A DNA stretch of 64,000 nucleotides. Origin: Hexactinellida sp. DTS-2022. Taxonomy: Eukaryota > Porifera > Hexactinellida. The notes below the pieces were generated by a model. The model searched no databases and was not told the origin of the DNA. It worked only from the letters and a program-made list of their open reading frames with translations. Shown here piece by piece: positions 45,197-55,799 of this stretch. The stretch lies in the NCBI GenBank assembly GCA_028753945.1, contig JAPNXP010000002.1, positions 10,168,001 through 10,232,000 on the forward strand, read 5' to 3'. A program made the translations under genes and the position numbers. Position 1 is the stretch's first letter, and each line of letters opens with the position of its first letter.

Positions 45197-45339
45197 TACT
45201 AGTAAGCTGTTTGGAAACCCCCCTAGTGACCACCCTGGCTACGCCCCTGAGACTTGCTTGTCTAAGTATATTGGGAAATGCTTTTACACGAAATATGTTG
45301 TTAGTTTTATTTGTATAAACCTACTATTCAGGGGATAAT

Positions 45340-45530
45340 CCAGGAGCGCGCAATACGCCTAGAGGCGTGTAAATTAGCATATGTTTTCATTAAGAAGCGC
45401 GAAAACTGCCGAAAGTTCCCATAGAGTAATACAAAACTAACCTTTAACGTACAAAATTCATACTCTAGTGACCTCAGGACAGTTAGGAGCGTTCAATTCT
45501 ACTCCTGTATAATACGCTGCAACCATTGTA
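45340..45530. repeat. Dispersed repeat, pair with 36213-36920
   Basis: Reverse match to 36.3 and 36.78-36.92 kb: GCGCGAAAACTGCCGAAAGT, AGAGTAATACAAAACTAA. Ends not defined. Confidence 0.6.
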
Positions 45531-46145
45531 TCTCATCAAGGTAGGGCACTGGGGAATTTCCCCATTATGGAAAAATTTATTCTAGAGACATATATTTTCG
45601 ATTCATTATCAGAAGTTCGAAGTTGGATCATATGTTGTCCGTGGATTTTTTGGCATTTTGTGATAATTATTCATTGTGTTCTAATCGTTTAGGGAATGTG
45701 GTCCACGTGATTAGCCGGAGTTCAGCACCTTCGAAGGGTCTGTAGACTGAAAAAGCTCATAGAATATCTCAAAAATTGAAGTATTGGGATCTACAGTTCA
45801 AATATTTAGTTCACGTCAAAAATACCGGGAATATAGCAAATCTATGGTGTTTATGGGTATATATTTGAGATGAACGCTAGGAAAGTACGCTGTGGTCATA
45901 TTTTACTGCGGAAGATTGTGCTGCAGGATATTTCTGTTATACTCATATTAGTGAGATAGCTTATTATTTTTAGATGACAATTGATTTTAATCTAAAGATT
46001 TTAAAAATATATTTTCAATCAAAGTGATGACACATGCGCCGGTCTATAAAAAAATCCCATCATGTATAACATGTTTTCTGGATTTAGCATTATTCAGTGT
46101 ATACTTGTACATAAGAGAAAGCTCCAAATAACGTTTCACTACCTT
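45531..46145. other. Unassigned, with family-G-like block
   Basis: 45960-46140 is the reverse of 29153-29290 (CACATGCGCC, AACATGTTTTCTGGATTTAG, GTACATAAGAGAAAGCTC). The rest is unassigned, without genes. Confidence 0.55.
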
Positions 46146-46149
46146 ATAG

Positions 46150-46280
46150 GGCATTAGTCGATCGTGAAATACACGATCACGATCGCGATCGCGATCCTTG
46201 GTAAATTATGATCTGCGATCCCGATCGCGATCCTTTTTTCTAAAAGGATCGCGATCATATCCCAATCCTTTTGCGATTCC
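46150..46280. repeat. GATCGCGATC word cluster
   Basis: GATCGCGATC and near variants occur about eight times in 120 bp, including a run of three. The CpG-rich palindromic words contrast with the AT-rich context. Likely a word-type MITE of about 130-160 bp; ends not resolved. Confidence 0.65.
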
Positions 46281-46875
46281 AATATCTATACTATTAAAAC
46301 ACAGACCTGTATATATATTTGTTTGTATGTTCCGAGTTCATTGAAGAAACTGGACGGTTTACAAATGTGATTTTTGGAAATGTGGGTAACTTTTGGCACC
46401 CGCCAACAAGTTGAGGTTTCCACTCAAAATTTCTCACACCTCGACAAGTTATGACGTAATTGTCACATTTCGAGAACCGTGAAAAGTCACTTAATCGCAC
46501 ATAATTCGCGCCCTCTAAAAGTTAAAAATCTGAAAATTTAATGGAACATGGACATTAATGATACGGACACGTTGGTCACACCACATTGCCAATATGCTTA
46601 CTCATTATCACATGATGACGTAATCACAAACTATTCACATTGTTAAATCTAACATTTTATGCCTATTAACGCTTCATAATCAATGTTAGAAGTATATAAA
46701 CCACACATACCAACCGCAAAGCGGTTGGTGTGTGTGGTTGTGTTCTGCCGCGAAGCGAACTAGCAAGCAAAGCGCGCTAGTAATATATTAACGCTATGGA
46801 TATCGTGAAAAAACAGAAATTAATCAGAAAAATAATCTGTCACAATAAATAGTTTTTTTATACCAATTTCCTATA

Positions 46876-47365
46876 TACTGTACCCGACAAAAGTATTCGA
46901 CCACCAAACTTTTCCCTTTGAAAATAATACTATAGTAGGCCTAATAATATTGTTAATTAAATTTATTAATTAATACTTTATTAGAAATTTCGAATTTGTT
47001 CAGATTCGTATTCTACGCATTTGAATTACCCAATGTCGATGCTTTCAAATTGATTACATATTAATTCGGTTGAAAATTATCATCAAATGGCAAAATGTGC
47101 CACCTGTTCCCATCTCTCTCCCATTGTGGAAACTTTAGGATAAGTGGTGCATAGTGGCACAGGATGATAATTTTTAACCAAATCAAAGAGGGAATGAATT
47201 GAAAGCTTCTACTATTGTTAATTCGAAAGCGCAGAATACGAATTTGTAATCGAAATAGCTATATCTCATGAATTTGAATACAATATCTTCCATTGTGAAA
47301 CCTACAATAGTACTATTTTCAAAGGGGAAAATGTTGGGTGGTCGAATACTTTTGTTCGGGCAGTG
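46876..47365. mobile_element. Tc1/mariner-type MITE (GTATTCGACCACC)
   Basis: 490 bp, inverted ends CGACAAAAGTATTCGACCAC and GTGGTCGAATACTTTTGTTC, TA on both sides (46874-46875, 47366-47367). It sits in the palindromic element at the same TATA position that carries another MITE in copy 2 (22.12 kb). Confidence 0.88.
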
Positions 47366-47791
47366 TAGTTATAGAACATTTATGAGGACTATCACTACTA
47401 GTTATTTAGATAACGATAAATAACCTATTTATCAATAGGCTTCCTTTAATCCAGGGGTGCCCAACTCGATTCAATTGCGGGCCACATTGGGTTCCTCAAG
47501 TATTTAGGTGGGCCATAAGGCCAATTGATAAATTCAGATTTATTTATGGGTAGATAGGTTGGGATATCCAAGCGAAACGGAACAGAAAAGGTTAAGAAAC
47601 ACATCTAAAATCATGACGCACTACACAAAATGATCAAAAATTTTAACAAACAAGAAAAACCTAAATACTAATTATACTACCATCAATACAAGTACAGACA
47701 ATATTTACTTTAACATGGATGACGATTGGTTACGCATTTGTACGACTATATTGTCGATGTTTTGTTCGAGATCCGTAGTGGCTATTCTTAA

Positions 47792-48511
47792 GGTTAAATT
47801 ACCCCACGGGAATGAAATCTCTTGTATTAATCTGTAATTGTTAGAAATAGATCAAGGTACGATACAAAGCAATAAACAAAAAAGAAAATGTCTCAATATA
47901 TTATACTTTTTATTTTTTGTCGGTTTCAATATTTGGTTAATACAAATCTCCCATAGGGCGATTTCAAAAAGTGGTGGTCGATATTATAGTGTAATTTGGC
48001 AATGCGGCCATCAATGTTTGTTATCAGAATCAATATTGAAAGATTATAAGCGTACGGAGTTGGTAGTCGGTTTACATTTTTGAATTATGACTCTGAAATT
48101 ATTTTTCGAACATTTTATCAAATATCTCATAAAAAACATGACCTTTTTAATGATTTCTTTAGTTCAAAAGGTCGCAACTTTTTTTATTTAGGTCAAATCA
48201 AAATTCTAAACCAGTCACCTACAGCATATAACGATGATCTATGTGATATATCGCACATAATATGTCTTTAGCTAATAATGATCTTGAGATCGACACACTT
48301 ATCAGGTGGAGTCTGAAGAAATCCCCCTATGGGACTTTTGTATTACCATAAAACTGCACGCCCCATAAAATCGAATTTATTCAAAATAATTCGATTTCGT
48401 TTTCAGTTTCGATATAGCTATAATGTCTTCTATTATATATGTGAAAATTAAACATCTTACTTCAAAACGAAATTTATGTGTTTTTTTACATGAATCTGCC
48501 GTAATTTAACC
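47792..48511 (+). mobile_element. TTAA-site element, family A, copy 3
   Basis: 720 bp, near-identical to 27588-28307, TTAA at 47788-47791 and 48512-48515. It lies in the last coding segment of the hAT transposase; removing it restores DTLRL-RIATTDLEQ. Confidence 0.97.
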
Positions 48512-49528
48512 TTAATGTATCTTCGAGGTGTCTATCAGTTAAAACAGTTCTGCTTTTGCTCTTTACTAACTTCATTTGGGAGAACAGTTGTTCACATATG
48601 TATGTGCTCCCAAATAAGTATGCCATCATCTTACTGTGCTTGATAAGTTTGGGGTGATCTGCTGATGATAAATACTTCTGGTAAAAGTCCATCAGTGTTA
48701 CATCATTGAATTTTGCTTTCAAGTACTGGTTACATTGCATGTCTACCAATTCTAGCTGGAGATGCTCAGGGAGTTTAATGGGTTCTAAAGAGAAAGGATT
48801 TGAAAATATAGAGAAGTTCACACTATTGCTACGAAGATCTTTAAATCTATTCTCGAATTCTTTGCGCAGGTAATTGATTTCGATTGCGTATAAAGCTGTA
48901 TCAGGAGGAGACTGTTTTGATAAGGTTTCAAAGTGATAAAGATTTCCTTCTATTAATTGTTTTTCCCATATCTCGAGCTTTGTTTCAAAGGCGCAAACGA
49001 AGTCAAACAAATTGTGAATAAGCTGATTTTTTCCTTGTAATTTTGAGTTTAGGAAATTTAAATGTTGAGTGACATCGACCAAAAATGCCAAATCACACAA
49101 CAATAAGTGATCTTTAAGATGAAAAACTGGTTTTCCCTTCTCCTCCATAAAATAAAACACTTCCTCTCTAAGTTCATAAAAGCGTCGAAGCATCGCACCC
49201 CTACTTAACCATCTTACCTCCGTATAGTAAAGAAGATCTCCATATTGAGAATCCATTTCGTCTAAAAGTTTTCGAAATTGTCGATGATTAAGTCCTCGAG
49301 CACGAATGTTGTTAACAGTTTTCACTACTATTTCCATTACATTCTGCATTCTTAATGACTTTGAACAGAGATTTTCTTGGTGAATAATACAATGCACTTT
49401 GACTAATTTCATAGTACTACCCCCTGAATTGATCCTTTCTTTCTCCAAAAGAGCAACGAGACCCTTTTCCCTCCCAGTCATTGATGGTGCACCATCTGTC
49501 GTTACCCCACATAGATTATGCAACTTAA

Positions 49529-50930
49529 CGCTGTTTCCGTCCATTTTCGCTTTGTAATTTGAAATGTTCAAATTTTTACGATATTTTTACAGACACTGCG
49601 GAAGGATGGTATCTATCGAGGAGACTTGGGTTTTCATCGATCCGAACATTATTTCCCGAGTTATGACTGTTTTAGTAGAGTAGCTTTTAATATTAAAACG
49701 CGGTTTTATAACTCCAAAGGTGTTGCCCACGTTAAAATAACTATTTATTGTATTTACAACGTTTCAATATTCAGACATATGATAGTTTGACAAAATTTTT
49801 GCAAAACTCAACAAAAATTTTTAGATAAAAGTGGAAATTGCAAAAGTTATAGCCTTTCGGCGGTCTTCAGGGTACGGATTCTTAACTAATTTGTAACTCA
49901 GAGAGGAAAAGAGATAAATTCAAGTTAGACTAGTGAAAAATGATCAGAACACATGGTTTCCCATATGTGAATAATACATTTTGTGAGCCTAGGACGCACC
50001 GTTTTCGATATTGCCCTATATGGTAGTGTGAATGTGACCAATTTTGATGACACATGCAAATTAGTATCTCCTAAACGGGAGACTCTAGAGCTTAGCTCTA
50101 AATTACTAATCACATTGATATATCATTTCTAAATCATTGCAAAGTCAAAAATCACTCAAAACCAAATGGTTACCTTGCTAAAAATCTCGAATGCCCATAT
50201 AAGGAGTGTCATGTAATCATCAAAATTGAGAAAATCCAAATTCAAAAGCTAACTGGAGCTTAGTTCTAACTTTCAGGCACTATCAGTGATTGAATTCCAG
50301 CAAGATGGCCGATTTTAATTCCTTCACGAATCAATATTCTTCGCTGTAGACGTGTCGCAAATCCTCTCTGCCACTAGAAAACCACCGTAACTAATTATAG
50401 CATGCCACTATTTTCAAAGCTTAGTTTTGGGGAACTTTTTGAAGTTATATCGCTGAGATTTGGAATATAGCACCATAATATGTAAACTAAGACCTGTTTG
50501 AGTTCCGATTGTCCGATTTCGTACTTAATTAAATTCTAGACACCTTTGGGAGCAAAAATGTGGCTCAAATGTTGAAAAACCGTCCGTTTTTCCTAGAATC
50601 GACCAATTCCGATGAAAAATTTGACTTTTTGATATTAGCACCTTCCCAGAGGACCTCAAGGACATCTGATAGAATGTATTAGACCGAATCACATTTTTGT
50701 AATCTTTATCAATTCTTCAAAAGTAAGCTTTTAGTACTATATTATTCTATATGGGAGCTTAAATATAGAATTTCAAAAAAAATCTGTACTTAGAAGCCTT
50801 AAATTAGAGCACTAGTAGTCTTAAAATAGCTTACATATACACTCCTTATAGAACTGAAAATATTGGCTTACTAGGATAAACGAGTAGTGTGTTGTATATA
50901 CTCACTCCATCTCGATGGGCGGAAACAGCG
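49529..50930. mobile_element. TTAA-site element, family F, full copy
   Basis: 1402 bp, inverted ends CGCTGTTTCCGTCCAT and ATGGGCGGAAACAGCG, TTAA on both sides (49525-49528, 50931-50934). Removal restores the hAT frame (DAIGL-KLHNL). It begins CG rather than GG, unlike the other families here. The interior has no credible frame, and two copies of the motif GAGCTTAG(C/T)TCTAA. A second copy lies at 62961-64000. Confidence 0.96.
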
Positions 50931-52284
50931 TTAAGTCCGATGGCATCAATTCCTTCCATCACCGCTTTAAAAATATCAACTCCAGTCGTTGTATCGTGAA
51001 GGCTGTGTAAGTTCGCCAATTCTTCTGTAAGATTAAACCTTGAATCGATTCCTCTTACAAAAACAGCAAGTTGAACTGTATCAGTGGCATCTGTGCTCTC
51101 ATCAAGGGCTAGAGAATAGTACTCGAACTCACTTGCACTTTTTTCTAATGTAAGTTTTAGGTCCGTTGATAAATTTTCTATTCTACGACTAATTGTCATT
51201 CTTGAAAGACTAATATTTTCAAATAACTTCTGTTTCTCTGGGCACATAATTTTCACGGTAGTAAGAACACATTCTTTGATAAATTCACCATCAGTAAATG
51301 GCTTATATTTCTTTGCAATAAGTTTGCTAATTTCAAAGCTTGCACGAACAGCTTTTTCTGACTAAGAATTTGAAATCGTAAAAATAGTTTGCTGTACCGA
51401 AAGTTCCCTTTTTAATGATTCTACTTTATCCTTTCGTATCTGCCCTAAATATGCTTTGTAATCTTGATGATTAGAATTGTAATGCCTTTGTATGTTGTAC
51501 TCTTTGATGACTGCGATGGCCTGCTTGCATATTAAGCACGTTGGTTTGTTTTTGAAGTTGGTAAAAAAATATTTGTCCGTCCAGCTGTCGTTGAAAGTTC
51601 TAGCCTCGATATCAACTTTCCTTTTCTTAGAACAAGGTTCCATTAATAAAATATGAAGATATAAGTATTCTTCACGATATTTAGGAGATAACTAAACACA
51701 GTATCTTAAATTTCAATTTTAAACTTATAATTATATTAGTATATATTTATATACATCTAAGCCTAAGGATTATTACTAAACACATGCACATGTCTGGTAT
51801 TTTAATAATAATCAATGAGAATCCTCAAAATATCAAATAGATTGATATTTGACACTCAGTATGAATGTAATCGAATTGTGGTTAGGAATTGTTCAGGAAG
51901 AAATAGTATATATTACAGAGTGCAAAAGTTTTAGTGCAGGTTTGCGCGGGCCGGATCCGGCCCGCGGGCCGTATGTTGGGCACCCCTGCTTTAATCCATT
52001 GTCCAGTTTCACAAAGTTGGTGCTTAAGCCTTATACAACATAGGTCACGGTATGCATTATATAATATACATGTTAAAATATTTGAAACTTAAACTGACTA
52101 AATAAATATTGTAATTTTTTTATTAAAAGTCCCCCTCCAAAAGAAAATACATAGTTATATCTATATTTGCTACATTTTGGTGAGAGTCGCCGCTCGAGGT
52201 ACCCCCTATTTCTTCCTAATTGACAGTCGAAGCATCCTTAAAGTCTATTGTAAGCCTTTTAGCAAATATAACAAGAATATCCTT

Positions 52285-52379
52285 CAGGGGCGTATACTCG
52301 GGATGGGGATTGCGATGGCTCTTGACAAATTATTGGTAGGGCCATGGCCTCACCAACCCTACCGGAGCCTACGCCTATG
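52285..52379. mobile_element. hAT mini-MITE with 5-bp duplication
   Basis: 95 bp, ends CAGGGGCGTATACTCGGG and GGAGCCTACGCCTATG, 5-bp duplication TCCTT (52280-52284, 52380-52384). End and duplication length match the hAT at 42675. Confidence 0.85.
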
Positions 52380-52691
52380 TCCTTTTACAGCTCAACGAAA
52401 TTCATGTGAAGACCGATTACACTTACAAAGGTGGAAAATTCTTTGGATCCTCTTGTATCAATTGGGATTTAGATGATGCAGAGGACATATCTTCTGAATG
52501 TGACCCAGCTAAAACTGTACTAGCTTTTCAAGTTTCAGTCCTTTACACAAAGTGGTAAGAGATCGTTAGACCTCTCTCCTGTTGCAATACTAAAGCCTCT
52601 GAATTACTTGCAATAGTAAACAAGTTATTATTGACAATGAGAAATGTGATCTTAGAGTAATAGCGATTTGTACAGACGATTACAAACTTAA
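52380..52691. other. Unassigned stretch
   Basis: No gene recognised. It includes coding-like RSFTSTKFM-type sequence without a clear frame; identity unknown. Confidence 0.3.
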
Positions 52692-53411
52692 GGTTAAATT
52701 ACGGCAGATTCATGTAAAAAAACACATAAATTTCGTTTTGAAGTAAGATGTTTAATTTTCACATATATAATAGAAGACATTATAGCTATATCGAAACTGA
52801 AAACGAAATCGAATTATTTTGAATAAATTCGATTTTATGGGGCGTGCAGTTTTATGGTAATACAAAAGTCCCATAGGGGGATTTCTTCAGACTCCACCTG
52901 ATAAGTGTGTCGATCTCAAGATCATTATTAGCTAAAGACATATTATGTGCGATATATCACATAGATCATCGTTATATGCTGTAGGTGACTGGTTTAGAAT
53001 TTTGATTTGACCTAAATAAAAAAAGTTGCGACCTTTTGAACTAAAGAAATCATTAAAAAGGTCATGTTTTTTATGAGATATTTGATAAAATGTTTGAAAA
53101 ATAATTTCAGAGTCATAATTCAAAAATGTAAACCGACTACCAACTCCGTACGCTTATAATCTTTCAATATTGATTCTGATAACAAACATTGATGGCCGCA
53201 TTGCCAAATTACACTATAATATCGACCACCATTTTTTGAAATCGCCCTATGGGAGATTTGTATTAGCCAAATATTGAAACCGACAAAAAATAAAAAGTAT
53301 AATATATTGAGACATTTTCTTTTTTGTTTATTGCTTTGTATCGTAGCTTGATCTATTTCTAACAATTACAGATTAATACAAGAGATTTCATTCCCGTGGG
53401 GTAATTTAACC
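52692..53411 (-). mobile_element. TTAA-site element, family A, copy 4
   Basis: 720 bp in reverse orientation, starts GGTTAAATTACGGCAG, ends TGGGGTAATTTAACC, TTAA at 52688-52691 and 53412-53415. Only scattered substitutions from copies 2 and 3. Confidence 0.96.
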
Positions 53412-53491
53412 TTAACGTTAGATTATTCAAATTACTAGCTGACAATTCATCTAATTTAGAATTAACTTGTCCTACCCTTCAGACCCTACAA

Positions 53492-53818
53492 CAGTGGTCG
53501 GCAATTGGGTGTAAATTACCCCATTAGGGGTAATTTCAGGTTTTCTGGGGGTAACGAGTCCTTCCGGAAAGCGATATAAGATGTCAACTGTCAAAATACA
53601 GACACAGTTTGCTGATATTATTAAGGGTAGCAAGTTCCACTTTAGACATTATACAAGCTATGAACAGAATTAAATTCAGTAGTTTTACTCCGGTTGTCTC
53701 ACCTATAAATGAAACATCTTGCTCTTTGTGTTTATCAATTTAGTTTCTGGATTCGGGGTAACAGTGATGTGCTGAGCACTGAAATGGGGTAATAGTGAAA
53801 CATAATTGCCCACCCCTG
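53492..53818. mobile_element. hAT MITE
   Basis: 327 bp, ends CAGTGGTCGGCAATTGGG and AATTGCCCACCCCTG, perfect 8-bp duplication CCCTACAA (53484-53491, 53819-53826). GGGTAAT words recur near both ends. Confidence 0.95.
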
Positions 53819-53984
53819 CCCTACAAGGTCCAATTTTTTGATTTGTTCCGGTGCACATAGTTAAGTGTATCCGGAATAACTGGATTAACTGAAGACTGCC
53901 CAAGGCTTTTTCTGCAAAATAGGATATACTGTAGTTCATTGTATTTAATATTTAGATATTAGTGTTCCGAGATCCAAAAAGAGC

Positions 53985-54565
53985 ACAATAATATCTAAAC
54001 ATGCTACAATTTTTGAAAAAGAATTCATCAAGGATTTGACAAAAAGTGATGACACATACCTTTTCTTAAAATCGATATAACAGACCTACCATATGAATAA
54101 ACCTTTGTATCTCAACGTGCACAAATACGACTATAGTGTTACTTATCAGATCTTCAAAGTTTGAACAATTCTGCCTCAGGATAAAAAATTTACGTTGATA
54201 TTGAAAAAATCGACAAATCTGTTTAGATAAACCATGGATCACCAGAAATAGAATTTATTTGGGTTATATCTATCACAACTCTATAATAGCCTATCCAAAT
54301 ATCCAAAAAAAGTTATTATTTAGTATAATATCTTCTTATGGCTATTTCCACAGTGAAATTTTCAATAATCCTATATACAAAAGCTAGTGGCAGGCAAGTG
54401 GAGCATTTCACTTTTCTGCTACGTCATCATCACAAATTTTGAAAATTTCTTTTTTTAAATTAAAGTCGATAGAGTATACAAAATCATCTCTAAATCCGTA
54501 TTGACACGAAATTTGAATGATTTTATCGACCACTTTTCCAAATGTCACGTTTTGAGAATCTGGGC
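53985..54565. repeat. Dispersed repeat, pair with 10520-11085
   Basis: Reverse of 10.52-11.08 kb: AAAAAGTGATGACACATACC, AACCATGGATCACCA, TCCAAATATCC, CTACGTCATCATCACAAATT. It ends near GGCAGTCTACGGTTAA, a string also present at 12908-12922. Confidence 0.6.
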
Positions 54566-54779
54566 AGTCTACGGTTAATCAAAAGGTTACCAATACGACA
54601 TTTACTTTTCCTTCTATTGATCATTATTTTGGTGGAACTTTTCCTTATCAGATTTCAACTGCTTCTTTCATCGATCTCAGAAATATTTAAAAACTTGAAC
54701 AATTTTCAAATGCCAAGATAGATCATAAATTAACATATAGAGTCGTTGGCCATCCACACTTGAAAGGAAAAGTGTACCT

Positions 54780-55790
54780 TTGGCTCTTGCGGTATGGGAT
54801 CAGTCAACATACAATGCTGTTTTGTTATACAATCAAAATAATAACATTTCAAACCAAACTTCCCAATATATTTCACATATAACCCGGTTTTGCAAAATGT
54901 GTTACATACAAAGTCCAGGGAAAGATTTCCGCCTCCTCGATACTGATTCAAGGGTTTTCACATTACAGGATGAACGTTTTGAGTTCTTTTCTAGATTTGT
55001 TTAATGGCTTCAGGATTGGAAACAAAAAACTGTATCGGTAGAGATGGAAAACTTAGCTCACATACATTTACCAGTTTAATTTATGCATGCCAAGTTTTAC
55101 CAAGAATTGTGAACTACTCAACCAGTGACGCTTGTGATTTTTCTTATGTCTTGACCAGACCTGGGGCTGATTACTAGTGAATGATTACGATTACGATTAG
55201 AATTACATCCTTCAGAAAAAGCTTGATTATGATTACGATTACGATTACAGGAAATGTTGTAATCGATTACAATCGATTACAATTCATTTCTTTATGATGC
55301 AATTACGATTGTTTCGATTAAGTCCCGGAGTTTCATGCGCACGAAAAATAATGCCCGTGTGCATGGGGGTAGCCACCAAGAATTATTTGTAGGGGCCGGA
55401 TATATAGATGGAGGTGCAATGAGATCAGCGAACCCTAAAATTATATCCTTATTTAAAATTATTGTGGAAAATTTGGGGGGGCCTGGTGCCATATCTGGGG
55501 CTGATTACTAGGGGGTGATTACGATTACGATTACGATTACATCCTTCAAGAAAAGCTTGATTATGATTACGATTACGATTACAGGAAAAGTTGTAATCGA
55601 TTACAATCGATTACGATTGTAATCGTAATCAGCCCCAAGCCTGGTCTTGACAGGTTTCTTACAAACGATTCTCTAGTAAAACACTTTGGGGTATACAGGC
55701 TAATGTATGGTTGTAATTACAAAATATCCATTTGCCAAATTCTTGAAAGCGAACGCCGGATAAAACTCTCTAACATTTTATAACTCTATC
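54780..55790 (+). pseudogene. P-element/THAP9-like transposase, C-terminal part
   Basis: Plus-strand frame 54780-55004 reads SPGKDFRLLDTDSRVFTLQD, ERFEFFSRFV; next a stop, then LIYACQVLPRIVNY and DACDFSYVL. After a 488-bp MITE it resumes RFLTNDSLVKHFGVYRLMYG, CNYKISICQILESERRIKL. The order LND/R...D-R-F-F, then FQSD-LE--FG-YR---G-NY-I---Q-LE-E, is what I associate with the C-terminal half of P-element-type (THAP9-like) transposases. Several stops and frame changes. The 5' half was not found. Confidence 0.6.
55156..55643. mobile_element. GATTAC-end MITE derived from the 23.3-26.0 kb element
   Basis: 488 bp, ends CAGACCTGGGGCTGATTAC and GTAATCAGCCCCAAGCCTG, perfect 8-bp duplication GTCTTGAC (55148-55155, 55644-55651). 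It contains three GATTAC-rich blocks and an internal segment (AGCGAACCCTAAAA, GGGGCCTGGTGCCATA) also found at 25810-25880. Removing it restores the P-like frame. Confidence 0.95.
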
Positions 55791-55799
55791 GAAGCCAAG

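Larger units (their letters stand above)
42675..45249 (+). mobile_element. hAT transposon with 5-bp target duplication, internally deleted
   Basis: Ends CAGGGGCGTAGGCAGGG and CCCTGGCTACGCCCCTG, then AAACCCCCCTA again in both orientations, flanked by AGACT (42670-42674, 45250-45254). Holds a transposase remnant (42880-44948), a TTAA-site element (43508-44210) and a pogo-type mini-MITE (45099-45196). The same CAGGGGCGTA end and 5-bp duplication recur in the 95-bp MITE at 52285. Confidence 0.9.
47705..51643 (-). pseudogene. hAT transposase, BED finger to hATC
   Basis: Minus strand from ATG 51643. BED-type finger CLICKQ...IQRHYNSNH; after one in-frame TAG at 51362-51364 the protein continues SEKAVRASFEISKLIAKKY, then ALDESTDATDTVQLAVFVRG (first catalytic Asp region) to DAIGL at 50935. 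A 1402-bp TTAA element intervenes and the frame resumes KLHNLCGVTTDGAPSMTG (second Asp), VHCIIHQENLC (C-x2-H), TEVRWLSRG, and hATC FGSTYICEQLFSQMKLVKSK, DTLRL. A 720-bp TTAA element (47792-48511) interrupts again; the end RIATTDLEQNIDNIV stops at 47705. Without inserts the product is about 600 residues, like GTF2IRD2/ZBED-related hAT proteins. One stop and two insertions disable it. Confidence 0.92.
47452..51988 (-). mobile_element. hAT transposon (Charlie-like), near complete
   Basis: 4537 bp. Ends CAGGGGTGCCCAACTC and GTTGGGCACCCCTG, perfect 8-bp duplication CTTTAATC (47444-47451, 51989-51996). Net of two TTAA-site insertions it is about 2.4 kb and encodes one transposase on the minus strand. 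Near-intact coding and a perfect duplication suggest a young insertion. Confidence 0.96.
46830..52070. mobile_element. Long palindromic element, copy 3, fragment with insertions
   Basis: Pieces of the palindromic element's right arm flank two insertions: ...ACCAATTTCCTATATA (46858-46877) / TAGTTATAGAACATTT (47366-) / GGCTTCCTTTAATC (47439-47451) / CATTGTCCAGTTTCACAAAG (51997-) to about 52070 (GGTCACGGTATGC). The other arm was not found here. Confidence 0.75.

Noticed and set aside
52177-52476. 99-codon plus-strand frame
   Set aside because: Runs through the 95-bp hAT MITE at 52285-52379 and shows no domain.
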